Source: Parendozoicomonas callyspongiae (GTDB lineage Bacteria > Pseudomonadota > Gammaproteobacteria > Pseudomonadales > Endozoicomonadaceae). Taken from it: a stretch of DNA of 64,000 nucleotides. The translations under genes and the position numbers were made by a program. Shown one piece after another: positions 37,180-48,178 of the stretch (its first letter is position 1; each line of letters opens with the position of its first letter). Below the pieces are notes generated by a model. The model saw only the letters and a program-made list of their open reading frames with translations, did no database searches and was not told where the DNA came from. Where the stretch lies: contig NZ_JAMFLX010000003.1 of assembly GCF_023502345.1 (NCBI RefSeq), positions 1 through 64,000 on the forward strand, written 5' to 3'.

Positions 37180-37962
37180 TCAGTCATCACTTGCAGCAAT
37201 TCTAGGTCTTTTGATGTCCCTTTCGCTTTCAGCAATAAGGTCAGGCAGCCTTTCCCCTCTTGCTTCTTCTTTAAGTTTCTTTACTCTTTCTTTGAGGAAG
37301 GCAATCCTATCTGCCTCTGAAAAGCCTATGTTGCCTTGATACTTAGTATGCATTTCTGTAAGACAGCCAACATCACCTTCTGACAAGCCCTTCAGATTCG
37401 CAACATTCTTCTTAGGTAAAGGTTTTTTTAAAATTGATGATTTTTGAGTTGGCTTAGGGCTTCTTGCCTCCACCCACCATGACTCTGAAGCTTCCTCAAA
37501 CATTCCTCTGGCTAAATTCAAATCCTCATGATCAAGTTTTACCGAACGCCTTACAGGCTCCCCATGGATTTTGATCTTGTTAAAATCTTCCTCAATGAGA
37601 AGCGCATCTTCCAACGCATAGAGTGTTTTGGGGTGCTCTCCGCGAATATAACCAACAGTGTTTGTAGTAGGAAAGAAGCCAACTTCAGCTTTGTCAGTTT
37701 CCGTATCAATATTACGGTGCCCCCGCTTTCTTAAGACTCTTTTTCTATCCTGTCCCTGTTGGATGTCAAAATTACCAAGTTCTTTGGAATCAGGGAGAGG
37801 TTGATATTGATTATCGATAGTATTTGTTGATAGCTGCCTTTCAAGCTCATCCTCTGACAATATTCTCGGGGTAGGTTTGGCAGCCCCAGTCAAATTTATT
37901 GCTTGTACGCTGCGCCCAACCAGGACACAGTTATTCCCAAAAGTTTTCAGCCCTGACCACAT
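37180..37962 (-). CDS. hypothetical polar protein with basic C-terminal motif, candidate effector
   Basis: This 260-residue unrecognised protein has no signal peptide or membrane segment. It is highly charged, with basic clusters RKRVLRKRGHRN (mid-protein) and KKPLPKKN. A charged helix, FLKERVKKLKEEARGERL, is followed by the tail DIKRPRIAASDD, which resembles a nuclear localisation signal. GGAGG eight bases before ATG at 37960-37962 sets the start. It interrupts the conserved cysD to NIF3-gene neighbourhood. Base use is more A/T-rich than in flanking core genes. No function is assigned; effector status is a guess from composition and placement. Confidence 0.65.
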   Translation of the reverse strand: MWSGLKTFGNNCVLVGRSVQAINLTGAAKPTPRILSEDELERQLSTNTIDNQYQPLPDSKELGNFDIQQGQDRKRVLRKRGHRNIDTETDKAEVGFFPTTNTVGYIRGEHPKTLYALEDALLIEEDFNKIKIHGEPVRRSVKLDHEDLNLARGMFEEASESWWVEARSPKPTQKSSILKKPLPKKNVANLKGLSEGDVGCLTEMHTKYQGNIGFSEADRIAFLKERVKKLKEEARGERLPDLIAESERDIKRPRIAASDD

Positions 37963-38258
37963 ACTTTGTTCCTCCATGAAACTCCAGCACTCACGATTAG
38001 AACAGCAGAGAGGCTACTTGTTCACATGATTGTCAGTATTCCTGACAACTCAATTACCATGAAATCCAGCTTTTCCCCACAAACAGCCATGACCAATCTT
38101 CGGCCACCCCTAACCATGAAAATGGTGGAGTCAACTCACCATACCTTATCTGTCGGCGAGGCGGTCTTATTCTGCCCGCTCAGTGCCTATTTTCATGGTA
38201 AACAGTGAGATAAGAAACACCCGACCCAAATTCTCAGGCCGGGAGGTATACCAAAGTT
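37963..38258. other. intergenic region with repeated ACCATGAAAA motifs
   Basis: No gene is seen here. ACCATGAAAAT at 38113-38123 and ATTTTCATGGT at 38189-38199 form an 11-base inverted repeat. A third related TTACCATGAAA lies at 38054-38064. The same 13 bases, TTTTCATGGTAAA (38190-38202), recur at 62912-62924. They may be protein-binding sites or remnants of a small repeat. Confidence 0.35.
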
Positions 38259-39014
38259 CTAGACCGGGTTGCCAATATCAAAGAACTGATGCTCCAGCCC
38301 ATGTTCTTTTTCAAGCCATTCGCCAAAAGCCATAACACCACCACGCTCGGTGGCATGATGCCCGGCAGCAATATAGTGAATACCCTCTTCCCTGGCGGTA
38401 TGAACGGTCGACTCTGATATTTCCCCGCTGATAAAAGCATCCACTCCTGCAGCCAGTGCTTTATCGATGTAACCCTGTGCGCCACCTGTGCACCAACCAA
38501 TAGTCTTGATCGGGTGATCTCCTCCGCTAATTAGCAGGGGTTCACGCCCTAATACTCCGCCAACTCTCTTGCCAAAATCTTCCAGAGTTTCCGGGGTATC
38601 CAGTTCACCGATATTACCAATAGGTCGGCTTTCCAGAGGATCGAGGGGGCCGGTTTCACAGATATTAAGCATGCTGGCCAGGGTTGCGTTATTTCCCATG
38701 GTCGGATGAGCATCAAGTGGAAGGTGATAAACCAGCAGGCTCAAGTCATTGGCCAATAGTTTCTGCAACCTGCGTTTTTTCATACCCACGATCTGGGCAT
38801 TCTCGCTTTTCCAGAAATAACCGTGATGTACCAGCAGGGCATCTGCGCCCCAGCTGATGGCCTTATCAATCAGGGCTTCGCAGGCTGTTACCCCTGTGGC
38901 AATTTTTAGAACGTCAGGCTTCCCTTCAACCTGCAGGCCATTTGGACAATAATCCCGAAACTGTTCCGGTTGCAGTTCATTTCCCAGAATTTCAATAAGC
39001 TCTTTCAGTTTCAT
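38259..39014 (-). CDS. NIF3/YbgI family dinuclear metal-binding protein
   Basis: This 251-residue protein has the family's DYCPNGLQVEG motif near residue 21, LLVHHGYFWK (metal-binding His pair) near 60, YHLPLDAHPTMGNNATLA near 97, and the late AAGHHATERGG metal site. Members are called GTP cyclohydrolase 1 type 2 homologs, but their cellular role is unsettled. It is divergent from the degS/algW-like protease gene, the arrangement also seen in Pseudomonas. Confidence 0.93.
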   Translation of the reverse strand: MKLKELIEILGNELQPEQFRDYCPNGLQVEGKPDVLKIATGVTACEALIDKAISWGADALLVHHGYFWKSENAQIVGMKKRRLQKLLANDLSLLVYHLPLDAHPTMGNNATLASMLNICETGPLDPLESRPIGNIGELDTPETLEDFGKRVGGVLGREPLLISGGDHPIKTIGWCTGGAQGYIDKALAAGVDAFISGEISESTVHTAREEGIHYIAAGHHATERGGVMAFGEWLEKEHGLEHQFFDIGNPV

Positions 39015-39184
39015 TAGCGTTCCAGTAGGTAAATCACGGTCATTACGCTCCCGAATAGTTGATTATCGGGTGTTCCCATATATCCATGGGCAGGCAACTT
39101 CCTATAATATCTGGTACTGCCATTCTATGTCCTGTCAAGCTAGAGTGGCATAAAACACATGACAAGGATCGGATCACTATTTCC

Positions 39185-40321
39185 ATGACCAGGTTTTTGC
39201 GCACTCTTAGCTGGTTCGGCTGGCCGACCCTATGTGGTTTGCTGGTTGCTTTTCTGCTGCTTCAGCAATATCCATCCCTTTCCGGCATACAGCCCCCGCA
39301 AAGCCAACAGACTGAAATCATCCCTTTCAACGGCCCTATGTCATTTAACAGCGCCGTTGAAAAAGCCGCGCCATCCGTCGTCAGTATTTTTACCCAGCGA
39401 AGCCTGCGCCGCCCCAAAAACCACGATAATAACCTGATTAACGATAGTTACAGCCAGAACAGGGTTCCCCGCCGCCAGCTTGTGCAATCCAGCCTGGGAT
39501 CCGGTGTTATTGTCAGCCCGGCCGGATATATCCTGACCAATAACCATGTTATTAACGGTGCTGACGATATTATTGTTGCCCTGCAGGACTATCGTGAAAC
39601 CCGGGCTGCGGTGATTGGCTCAGACCCAGATACTGACCTCGCCGTTCTTAAGATTGATCTTGATGACCTCCCCAGCGCCGACTGGGCCAACTCCAAAGAA
39701 GTGAGAATTGGCGATATTGTTTTGGCTATAGGTAACCCATTTGGGCTTGGTCAGACCGTAAGTCAGGGAATTATCAGCGCAACCCGCCGAGATCTGCGCC
39801 TGAGCACCTATGAAGGCTTTCTGCAGACCGATGCCGCCATCAATATTGGTAACTCCGGTGGAGCACTGGTGAATACAAAGGGTGAGCTTGTCGGGATATC
39901 AACAGCCATTATCTCCAGCGATGGCGGTAGCGAAGGGCTTGGATTTGCCATCCCGTCCAATCTGGCCAAATTCGTAATGACCTCCATTGTCGAGCGTGGC
40001 CGGGTTATCCGGGGCTGGCTGGGGATCGAATCCACCGCCCTCAGCTCAGAACTGGCCGAAGCATTCAACCTGCCACTGGGCAGTGGCATTCTGATCTCCG
40101 GTATCTATGACGGCGGCCCTGCTGACCAGGCTGGTCTTCAAAGGGGAGATATCATTCTCCGTATCAATGATATGGTAACCTACGATGCCCGCAGGGTTAT
40201 GAACAAAGTCGCCAAGCTTAAGCCGGGGTCGAAAGTTTCTATCGTCGTTCTCAGGAACGGAAAGGAACTCTCACTTCTGACTGAGGTTGGAGAGAGACCC
40301 GATTCAGTCCCCCGAACCTAA
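39185..40321 (+). CDS. degS: DegS/AlgW-type periplasmic serine protease
   Basis: This 378-residue protease is anchored by one N-terminal transmembrane helix (about residues 12-27). It has a trypsin-like domain with His121 in TNNHVIN, Asp151 in DPDTDLAVLK and Ser224 in NIGNSGGAL, then a single PDZ domain (about 275-370). One PDZ plus a membrane anchor marks the DegS/AlgW group, which senses misfolded outer-membrane proteins and cleaves the anti-sigma factor of the envelope stress sigma factor. An Asn-rich insert near residues 77-95 lies before the catalytic His. ATG at 39185 is chosen because upstream codons encode no conserved sequence. Confidence 0.94.
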   Translation: MTRFLRTLSWFGWPTLCGLLVAFLLLQQYPSLSGIQPPQSQQTEIIPFNGPMSFNSAVEKAAPSVVSIFTQRSLRRPKNHDNNLINDSYSQNRVPRRQLVQSSLGSGVIVSPAGYILTNNHVINGADDIIVALQDYRETRAAVIGSDPDTDLAVLKIDLDDLPSADWANSKEVRIGDIVLAIGNPFGLGQTVSQGIISATRRDLRLSTYEGFLQTDAAINIGNSGGALVNTKGELVGISTAIISSDGGSEGLGFAIPSNLAKFVMTSIVERGRVIRGWLGIESTALSSELAEAFNLPLGSGILISGIYDGGPADQAGLQRGDIILRINDMVTYDARRVMNKVAKLKPGSKVSIVVLRNGKELSLLTEVGERPDSVPRT

Positions 40322-40425
40322 AAGCTAACCAGTTAGGCATACTGACAGCCCTGTCAGGGCTTCCAATTCACTCCTCACGCATAATCCCGGCTTTACTAAT
40401 ACAAGGAAGCGTTAGGAGACTGGCT

Positions 40426-41181
40426 ATGGATATGCGTCAATCATCACTTTGCTCATTCCCAGAAAATGCTCGCAGTGTCTACTTTTCTGTTGGCCAAGAG
40501 GTCCTTCAGACAGTAAAAAGTGGTTTTCGCTCTATTGGAATGATCTCTAGCTCAATAAAATCAAGCCTTGGCCTCACCGCCTCCACAAAAAAAGAAGAGT
40601 TTGAGAGTGAAGATGAGCTGACCAGCCTCTGCAATCGCAACATCTATGAATGGACTAAGGTTGACAAGAGAAATTTTATCCCAACCAGTGCCCCTGACGT
40701 CGATCAAAGTATCCCTGTAGCGACTAACCCTTTTTATCTTGTCACCGATTATCTAACAGAATCCATGAAAAGCCTGAGCAACAGTGTCATGTCATCCCTG
40801 GGTAGTCTTCATAATGCAGAGGACGACGACCCAACTGCAAGCATAAGCAGCCACCTGTCTCTTATGAACTCCATCTCAGAAGATTCGCTTAGAGAAGGTC
40901 AGGAAAAACTTCCCTATACCTCTTACTGGCCCCGTGACATTCTCAGAACCTATGTTCATAACCTGACTGAGCGGGAGCGCCAGAATTGGATCGACAGAAT
41001 AAGGGACTGGGAGTTTAAGCTTGGAAATATGATCAGGCAGCAGGTTATCTTTAATGGCTACAAATTTTTCTGCAAAGCCTGTTTTTTCCTGATGAGAAGT
41101 CAGATGCCCGAAGCAATGGGGGACGCATTCAATATGCTGGATCATGAAAGGCGCTGTTATGGAGAGCACCGCCCCTTCTAG
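40426..41181 (+). CDS. hypothetical protein, candidate accessory effector
   Basis: This 251-residue unrecognised protein is polar and Ser-rich in the first 150 residues. A helical, Trp- and Arg-containing block follows (RERQNWIDRIRDWEFKLGN), then a short hydrophobic Cys-containing stretch (FFCKACFFLM). There is no signal peptide. AGGAG nine bases upstream supports the start. It sits between degS and hisD where Pseudomonas carries hisC, and its style resembles the other accessory genes in this window. It ends in a strong terminator. No function can be given. Confidence 0.65.
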   Translation: MDMRQSSLCSFPENARSVYFSVGQEVLQTVKSGFRSIGMISSSIKSSLGLTASTKKEEFESEDELTSLCNRNIYEWTKVDKRNFIPTSAPDVDQSIPVATNPFYLVTDYLTESMKSLSNSVMSSLGSLHNAEDDDPTASISSHLSLMNSISEDSLREGQEKLPYTSYWPRDILRTYVHNLTERERQNWIDRIRDWEFKLGNMIRQQVIFNGYKFFCKACFFLMRSQMPEAMGDAFNMLDHERRCYGEHRPF

Positions 41182-41192
41182 AAACAGCATAT

Positions 41193-41226
41193 AAAAAAGG
41201 GGCATCCTTGGGGATGCCCCTTTTTT
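41193..41226. terminator. bidirectional terminator between accessory gene and hisD
   Basis: AAAAAAGGGGCATCC (41193-41207) pairs with GGATGCCCCTTTTTT (41212-41226), a perfect stem flanked by A and T runs, serving both convergent genes. Confidence 0.92.
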
Positions 41227-41245
41227 ATAGTTCTTTTTCCGCCAG

Positions 41246-42553
41246 TTACTTGATTCGGTACTCTGCCGATCTGGCATGAGCAGTTAACCCTTCTCCCCGA
41301 GCCAGAACCGAGGCAACCTGTCCGGCTTTCGAAGCTCCTGCTTCAGAAAAGTGAATTAAGGATGTTTTCTTCTGGAAATCATAAACGCCCAGCGGAGATG
41401 AAAACCTTGCCGTTCCGGATGTCGGAAGAACATGATTCGGACCTGCACAGTAATCTCCAAGCGCCTCGGCTGTATAACGTCCCATAAAGATCGCACCGGC
41501 GTGGCGGATAAGAGAGAGCAGTTCTTCCGGCTCTTCAACCGAGAGTTCCAGGTGCTCGGGAGCAATACGGTTCACCACCTCGGCCCCTGCCTTCATATCA
41601 GGAACATGGATCAATGCACCACGATCATTCACAGAAGTCGTGATGATTCCCTTGCGTTCCATAGTGGGCAGCAGGCGATTCATGCTCTCCTGCACCTGAT
41701 CCAGGAACTCCAGATCCGGGCTAATCAGAATTGCCTGAGCATCTTCATCGTGCTCAGCCTGCGAGAACAGATCCATGGCGATCCAGTCCGGATCTGTCTT
41801 GCCATCAGAAATCACCAGAATCTCTGAAGGGCCCGCAATCATATCAATACCAACCTGTCCGAAGACCATACGTTTGGCTGTGGCGACATAAATATTTCCG
41901 GGGCCGACAATCTTATCCACAGCAGGGACAGACTCTGTGCCATAGGCCAGGGCTGCAATAGCCTGCGCACCACCAATGGTTAATACGCGCTCAACACCTG
42001 CCAGTGCTGCGGCCGCCAGCACCAGTTCATTCAGCTCACCACCGGGCGTGGGAACAACCATTACCACTTCCTGCACCCCCGCCACATTGGCCGGAATGGC
42101 ATTCATCAAAACGGATGATGGATAAGCAGCCTGTCCACCAGGAACATACAGACCAACCCGATCCAAAGGGGTAAACCGCTGGCCAAGTACAGTCCCATCT
42201 TCTTCCTGGAAACTCCAGTCCTGCTGTAGCTGCTTTTCGTGGTAACTGCGGATACGCGCTGCCGCGATTTCCAGAGCATTACGCTGCTCATCGGAAAGGC
42301 TTACAAGAGCCTGCTGAAGGCGTTCTTTATTTAGAATCAGTTCTTCGGCAGAAGTTGCGGTAAGATGGTCAAACTTGCGGGTAAATTCCAGCAGCGCAGA
42401 ATCTCCCTCATTCCGCACTCTCTCAACGATATCTGTAACAACCTGCTGAACGTTGGCATCTGAGACAGACTCCCATGCCAGTAATGTATCCAACTGCTGT
42501 TTAAAGGTTTCACTTCCATAAACCAGCCTTGATGGCTGTAGCATTTCGCTGGC
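41246..42553 (-). CDS. hisD: histidinol dehydrogenase
   Basis: This 435-residue enzyme performs the last two steps of histidine synthesis, oxidising histidinol to histidine with NAD+ and zinc. Typical segments are [48 protein letters not shown] and [12 protein letters not shown], with catalytic Glu-His in [13 protein letters not shown] five bases before ATG at 42551-42553 is preferred over the ATG six codons upstream. It follows hisG in the same transcript; hisC, the usual next gene in Pseudomonas, is absent. Confidence 0.96.
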   Translation of the reverse strand, partial: ASEMLQPSRLVYGSETFKQQLDTLLAWESVSDANVQQVVTDIVERVRNEGDSALLEFTRKFDHLTATSAEELILNKERLQQALVSLSDEQRNALEIAAARIRSYHEKQLQQDWSFQEEDGTVLGQRFTPLDRVGLYVPGGQAAYPSSVLMNAIPANVAGVQEVVMVVPTPGGELNELVLAAAALAGVERVLTIGGAQAIAALAYGTESVPAVDKIVGPGNIYVATAKRMVFGQVGIDMIAGPSEILVISDGKTDPDWIAMDLFSQAEHDEDAQAILISPDLEFLDQVQESMNRLLPTMERKGIITTSVNDRGALIHVPDMKAGAEVVNRIAPEHLELSVEEPEELLSLIRHAGAIFMGRYTAEALGDYCAGPNHVLPTSGTARFSSPLGVYDFQKKTSLIHFSEAGASKAGQVASVLARGEGLTAHARSAEYRIK

Positions 42554-42597
42554 CATAACTACCCTCTGCACAAAATCTTTTACGTTAGAAAGCTTTT

Positions 42598-43248
42598 TCA
42601 GCTTCTTTGTTCCCTGGCCACCGCCACGCCCATCTGTTCCACAAGCTGACTGATCATAGCGTGTTTCACTTTCATGGAGGCTTTATTCACCACCAGGCGG
42701 GAGCTGATATCTGCAATATGCTCGCGGGGTTCAAGTCCATTTGCTTTCAGGGTATTACCGGTATCAACAATATCGACAATCTGGTCTGCCAGACCAATCA
42801 GTGGAGCCAGTTCCATGGAACCGTAGAGTTTGATGATATCTACCTGTTTGCCCTGGCTCGCATAATATTTCTTGGCAACATTCACAAACTTGGTCGCAAC
42901 CCGAACTCTTTTGCCTGGCTGTTCCTGGTAACCAACAGGCGCTGCCGTCATTAACCGGCACCGGGAAATATTCAAATCCAGGGGTTCATACAGTTCATCG
43001 GAGTCATGTTCCATCAGGACATCTTTGCCTGCTACGCCGATATCTGCAGCACCATGTTCAACATAGGTGGGCACATCACTGGCCCGGACAATCAACAGTC
43101 GGATATGGGAATGGTTGGTAGGAATAATAAGCTTGCGGGTTTTGCTGATATCTTCAGCCGGCTTGATGCCAGCCTGCTCCAGCAAGGGACAGGTATCCTC
43201 AAGTATGCGCCCTTTGGACAGCGCTATCGTCAACGAATTTGAAATCAT
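42598..43248 (-). CDS. hisG: ATP phosphoribosyltransferase, short form
   Basis: This 216-residue catalytic subunit starts histidine synthesis by joining ATP and PRPP. It has [10 protein letters not shown] at the N-terminus, GIAGKDVL-type sequence ([12 protein letters not shown]), and the PRPP-site [15 protein letters not shown]. It lacks the C-terminal regulatory domain, so it is the short form, which in studied organisms needs HisZ for activity and feedback control. No hisZ is in the window. ATG at 43246-43248 gives the family's start; a longer in-frame extension upstream has no conserved sequence. Confidence 0.95.
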   Translation of the reverse strand: MISNSLTIALSKGRILEDTCPLLEQAGIKPAEDISKTRKLIIPTNHSHIRLLIVRASDVPTYVEHGAADIGVAGKDVLMEHDSDELYEPLDLNISRCRLMTAAPVGYQEQPGKRVRVATKFVNVAKKYYASQGKQVDIIKLYGSMELAPLIGLADQIVDIVDTGNTLKANGLEPREHIADISSRLVVNKASMKVKHAMISQLVEQMGVAVAREQRS

Positions 43249-43387
43249 TATTATCCGACTATGTGATTGCGATGGTGATATAGGAATTATTAGAGATATC
43301 GCAAGACTACATCTCACCCCCAATACACACAAGCTCCGCTACGGGAAACCGCAACGGAGCCTGTCAGATCAGGAATATAAAGCCGGT

Positions 43388-44668
<1,281 letters not shown>

Positions 44669-44682
44669 CTATCCGAGCCGGC

Positions 44683-44925
44683 TCAGCCCTGCTGGGCCTT
44701 CCACTCGTTTTGGGTAAAGGTCTGCATAGTCACAGCATGAATGGTTCCGGCTGCAATCAGCTCGTTGAGATGGGTATAGACCATCTGCTGGCGCTTGACC
44801 GGTAACACACCCTCAAAAACATCGGAAACCACAGTCAGGCGAAAGTCGCAGCCTTCCCCTGAGACATCGACCAGGGCCCCATCCATTTTCTCTTCTAGCA
44901 GTTGTTTAACTTCACTGGCATGCAT
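44683..44925 (-). CDS. ibaG: BolA family protein IbaG
   Basis: This 80-residue BolA-type protein sits directly upstream of murA, as in E. coli, where it is called IbaG. It shows the class helix and the conserved VYTHLNELI and IHAVTMQTFT segments, with an early Cys (EGCDFRLTV). IbaG binds [2Fe-2S] clusters with monothiol glutaredoxin and affects acid tolerance. Short gaps on both sides suggest it is read with mlaB and murA. Confidence 0.93.
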   Translation of the reverse strand: MHASEVKQLLEEKMDGALVDVSGEGCDFRLTVVSDVFEGVLPVKRQQMVYTHLNELIAAGTIHAVTMQTFTQNEWKAQQG

Positions 44926-45040
44926 AGAACTCTAACCGGATCGGAAACAAAAGAGCTCTATGATAGGGAAGTGGCGGTCAGGAAACCAGCGTCCAGAAGC
45001 CGCCGAACAGTAAAAATCTGAAAATTTTCCTGAAAATGAT

Positions 45041-45361
45041 CTAGCCCAGATTCTCGCTGGGAATGATTGGTAGCATGCTCTCGATATCACAAACCTTGGC
45101 CAGCGCCATCAGGTCCTGAGAGAAACCACAGAAAGAGAGCCTCATCTGGCGGCCTTTTGCCCTGCGCAGCCAGGACAGCAGCATTGCCAGAGCGGAGCTG
45201 TCAGCCTGACCAATCGCAGACATATCAATGACCAGCTCTTTCTCTTCCTGGCTGACCAGAAGCTGCCACCCCTGTTCAACAAGAACCGGGGTATTCCAGA
45301 CATCAACATCGCCACTCAGAACAAAACGTCCGGGCTTAACAGGACTCAGGCCTGCAGTCAT
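45041..45361 (-). CDS. mlaB: STAS domain protein MlaB
   Basis: This is a 106-residue STAS-fold protein. MlaB is the small cytoplasmic partner of the MlaFE ABC transporter in phospholipid traffic at the inner membrane. The conserved STAS Ser/Thr region reads IGQADSSALAMLLSWLRRA. Its start overlaps the mlaC stop by four bases, so it is coupled to the operon. Confidence 0.9.
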   Translation of the reverse strand: MTAGLSPVKPGRFVLSGDVDVWNTPVLVEQGWQLLVSQEEKELVIDMSAIGQADSSALAMLLSWLRRAKGRQMRLSFCGFSQDLMALAKVCDIESMLPIIPSENLG

Positions 45362-46047
45362 GACTTCGCCTTTTCCTTTTCTTTCAGCTCTTTCTGTTGC
45401 TGATCAGTTTCCTGCTGCATCAGGGATGGCCACTTATCGATTACAGTGGCAACACTGCGGTATTTGTTCATGGCATCCTGGAACTGGTTACGGAACTGGA
45501 TACCAATATTAATACCTTCAACAACAATGTTGCGTACCTTCCACTGCCCGTCCTTCTTCATCACGGAATAGGACATGGCATACTCGGTATCCTTGCTGCG
45601 AATTTTCAGGCCAACAGGAATGGAACGGCTCTTGCCTGCCTCATAGGCTTTCAGCGTATCAGCAGAAACAGAATCAACCTTGCCCAGGGTCAGCTGACTG
45701 GTATCAAAAGTAAGCACGGCCTTACTGTAGAAGGTCACCAGGCTGTCGCGAAAGACTTTAGTAAAGCGTGCGATTTCAGCATCCGTTGCACGGTGGGCAT
45801 ATTTCCCCATAACTCCCCGACCCATTTCATCGAAGGCAATTACAGGATCGATAATCTGTTCCACATCGTCGTAGAACTTACCGGGATTCTTTTCGTATAC
45901 CGCCCGTTCGGTTTTCAGAAGCTGTATAACCTTGCCCGTCGCATCGCCGACAATTTTATCCGGTCCGTCCGCTGCCTGGGCGGTTGTAGTCAACGCCCAA
46001 AAGCAAACCATAAGACCAGCAAAAAAATTCCGTAGACTGACATTCAT
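45358..46047 (-). CDS. mlaC: periplasmic phospholipid-binding protein MlaC
   Basis: This 229-residue protein has a signal peptide (LRNFFAGLMVCFWALTTTAQA, cleavage after residue 25 or so). The MlaC/Ttg2D domain follows, including the FDEMGRGVMGKYAHRATDAE segment. MlaC carries phospholipid between the outer-membrane MlaA-porin complex and the inner-membrane MlaFEDB complex. The C-terminus has a Gln/Lys-rich tail (DQQQKELKEKEKAKS). It lies between mlaD and mlaB. Confidence 0.93.
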   Translation of the reverse strand: MNVSLRNFFAGLMVCFWALTTTAQAADGPDKIVGDATGKVIQLLKTERAVYEKNPGKFYDDVEQIIDPVIAFDEMGRGVMGKYAHRATDAEIARFTKVFRDSLVTFYSKAVLTFDTSQLTLGKVDSVSADTLKAYEAGKSRSIPVGLKIRSKDTEYAMSYSVMKKDGQWKVRNIVVEGINIGIQFRNQFQDAMNKYRSVATVIDKWPSLMQQETDQQQKELKEKEKAKS

Positions 46048-46084
46048 AAAACAGCTCCCTTCAAAAAATTACAGCCAGAGTTGG

Positions 46085-46570
46085 TTAGAACTCACCACCA
46101 CTATCGTCACCTTCTTTGCCGACAGAGCCCAACAGGAACTTGCCGATAAGATCTTCCAGAACGATAGCAGATTGAGTGTCGTCTATAGTTTCCCCTTCCT
46201 TATAAAATTCACGGGAACCGCCAACACTGATGCCAATAAACTTCTCACCCAGCAGGCCGGCAGTAATGATTGCTGCAGTACTGTCTACTGGAATGTTATC
46301 GACGTCCGAATCAATATCCATAACGACCCGGCCCATATAGGTTTTCTTGTCCAGCTCTACTGAGACCACCCGACCGATGGTCACACCAGCCATAGATACT
46401 TTGGCCCGATGACTCAGCGAGCCAATATTATCGAACTCGGCATAGAGCCGGTATGTGCTGTCATTGGAATCAACAGACAGACCACTCACCCGCAAGGCCA
46501 GAAGAACAAGAGCAAAGATTCCCGCCAGAAGGAAGGCACCAACGCTGATCTCAACGGTTCGCATCCGCAT
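46085..46570 (-). CDS. mlaD: MCE domain protein MlaD
   Basis: This 161-residue protein has one N-terminal transmembrane helix (about 10-28) and a single MCE domain (YRLYAEFDNIGSLSHRAKVSMAGVTIGRV onward, in part). MlaD forms the periplasmic hexameric ring on MlaE. ATG at 46568-46570 overlaps the mlaE stop region, after GGAG at slightly long spacing; a TTG six codons earlier is less likely. The short C-terminal tail after LGSVGKEG is normal. Confidence 0.92.
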   Translation of the reverse strand: MRMRTVEISVGAFLLAGIFALVLLALRVSGLSVDSNDSTYRLYAEFDNIGSLSHRAKVSMAGVTIGRVVSVELDKKTYMGRVVMDIDSDVDNIPVDSTAAIITAGLLGEKFIGISVGGSREFYKEGETIDDTQSAIVLEDLIGKFLLGSVGKEGDDSGGEF

Positions 46571-46574
46571 TTTT

Positions 46575-47369
46575 TTATAAATCTCCAAACATCACGGCTG
46601 TGAGGATAAAGTCCAGCCCCAAAACAGCGAGGGAGCCATAAACAACAGTCCGAGTGGTCGCCCGACTGATTCCCTCTGAAGTCGGTGTTGCGTCATATCC
46701 CTGAAACACGGAGATCCAGGTGACAACGAAGCCAAAGACCACACTCTTGATCAAACCATCAACAATATCGTTTCGGAAATCGACAGCCTGCTGCATATTG
46801 CCCCAGAACGAACCTTCATAGATTCCCAGCCAGTCGACTCCAATCATGGCACCACCAAAGATACCGACCATGGAAAAAATGCCGGCCAGAAGAGGCATGC
46901 TGATCACACCAGCCCAGAAGCGGGGAGCAATGACACGCTTAAGTGGATCTACACCGATCATTTCCAGGCTGGAGAGCTGCTCGGTTGCCTTCATCAGGCC
47001 AATTTCAGCCGTCAGTGCGGAGCCTGCCCGCCCGGCAAACAAGAGCGCTGTAACAACCGGCCCCAGCTCTCTCACCAGGCTGAGAGCAACAAGCTGTCCA
47101 ATAGACTGCTCACTGCCATAACGAATAAGAATGTTATATCCCTGCAGCCCCAGCACCATGCCGATAAACAGTCCCGATACAGTAATAATAATCAGGGACA
47201 GTACGCCAACAGAATAAATTTGTTTGATCAGCAGAGGAGTAAAAGATCCATATCCACTCCGTCGCCCAAAAACGGATTGGAACAACATGATTGTTGCGCG
47301 GCCAATAGCCTGGACAATATCAAGCCCGGTTCGGCCAAAAGCTGCCAGGTGATCCAGCGCCTGCTTCAT
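46575..47369 (-). CDS. mlaE: ABC transporter permease MlaE
   Basis: This 264-residue inner-membrane permease has the MlaE family pattern: an N-terminal interface helix, then hydrophobic segments including [21 protein letters not shown] and the motif [24 protein letters not shown]. It forms the membrane core of the phospholipid transporter with MlaF, MlaD and MlaB. Its start overlaps the mlaF stop by four bases. Confidence 0.95.
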   Translation of the reverse strand: MKQALDHLAAFGRTGLDIVQAIGRATIMLFQSVFGRRSGYGSFTPLLIKQIYSVGVLSLIIITVSGLFIGMVLGLQGYNILIRYGSEQSIGQLVALSLVRELGPVVTALLFAGRAGSALTAEIGLMKATEQLSSLEMIGVDPLKRVIAPRFWAGVISMPLLAGIFSMVGIFGGAMIGVDWLGIYEGSFWGNMQQAVDFRNDIVDGLIKSVVFGFVVTWISVFQGYDATPTSEGISRATTRTVVYGSLAVLGLDFILTAVMFGDL

Positions 47370-48178
47370 GAAAGATCCCCCAACAACTCATGCCGATAGT
47401 CGGCTGCCGGATAATGAAATGGAACAGGGCCGTCAGGAATACCCTTCATAAACTGGCGTACCCGTGGGTCGTCAGAAGCCAGCAGTTCATCGGGCGAACC
47501 CTGGCCAATCACATGCCCGTCCGCCAGTAGGTAAAGATAATCAGCGATGCTGGCCGTTTCACTCAGATCATGAGAAACCACAAGACTGGTCAGTCCAAGA
47601 GCATCGTTAAGCATGCGAACCAGGTTTACCAGCACCCCCATGGCAACCGGATCCTGACCAACAAACGGTTCGTCATACATAATAAAATCAGGATCAAGCG
47701 CAATAGCCCGGGCCAAAGCTACACGACGGGCCATACCTCCAGACAGTTCTGATGGCATAAGCTGACTGGCACCACGCAAACCTACCGCCTGCAACTTCAT
47801 CAAGACGATATCGCGAATCATGACTTCCGGAAGGTGGGTATGAACCCTGAGAGGAAAGGCGACATTTTCGAAGACAGTCAGATCTGTGAACAGTGCGCCA
47901 CTCTGGAATAGCATACCCATTCGGGAACGTATATGGAAAAGCTCGTCCCGGCCAGTCTGGTTTAAATTTTGACCATCCACAATGACCTGACCTGCATCAG
48001 GTTTCAGCTGGGCACCGATAAGCCGCAGAAGAGTGGTTTTACCCGTTCCGCTCGGACCCATAATTCCTGTGACCTTCCCCTTGGGAATATCAAGGTCAAT
48101 ATTATTGAAAATGACCCGATCACCCCGATAAAACGTCAGGCCACGAATCTGAATATAATTATCTTGTTCAGGCTTCAT
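47366..48178 (-). CDS. mlaF: ABC transporter ATP-binding protein MlaF
   Basis: This 270-residue ATPase powers the Mla phospholipid transporter. It has Walker [10 protein letters not shown], the [14 protein letters not shown] signature, Walker B ([13 protein letters not shown]) and the H-loop VSHD. ATG at 48176-48178 begins the conserved [16 protein letters not shown] part; 19 upstream in-frame codons look non-coding. It heads mlaFEDCB-ibaG-murA. Upstream, where E. coli has the divergent yrbG promoter, a coiled-coil accessory gene intervenes. Confidence 0.95.
   Translation of the reverse strand: MKPEQDNYIQIRGLTFYRGDRVIFNNIDLDIPKGKVTGIMGPSGTGKTTLLRLIGAQLKPDAGQVIVDGQNLNQTGRDELFHIRSRMGMLFQSGALFTDLTVFENVAFPLRVHTHLPEVMIRDIVLMKLQAVGLRGASQLMPSELSGGMARRVALARAIALDPDFIMYDEPFVGQDPVAMGVLVNLVRMLNDALGLTSLVVSHDLSETASIADYLYLLADGHVIGQGSPDELLASDDPRVRQFMKGIPDGPVPFHYPAADYRHELLGDLS

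Noticed and set aside
42598-43248. Truncated hisG pseudogene
   Set aside because: The missing C-terminal domain is normal for the short-form HisG that works with HisZ; the catalytic motifs are complete.
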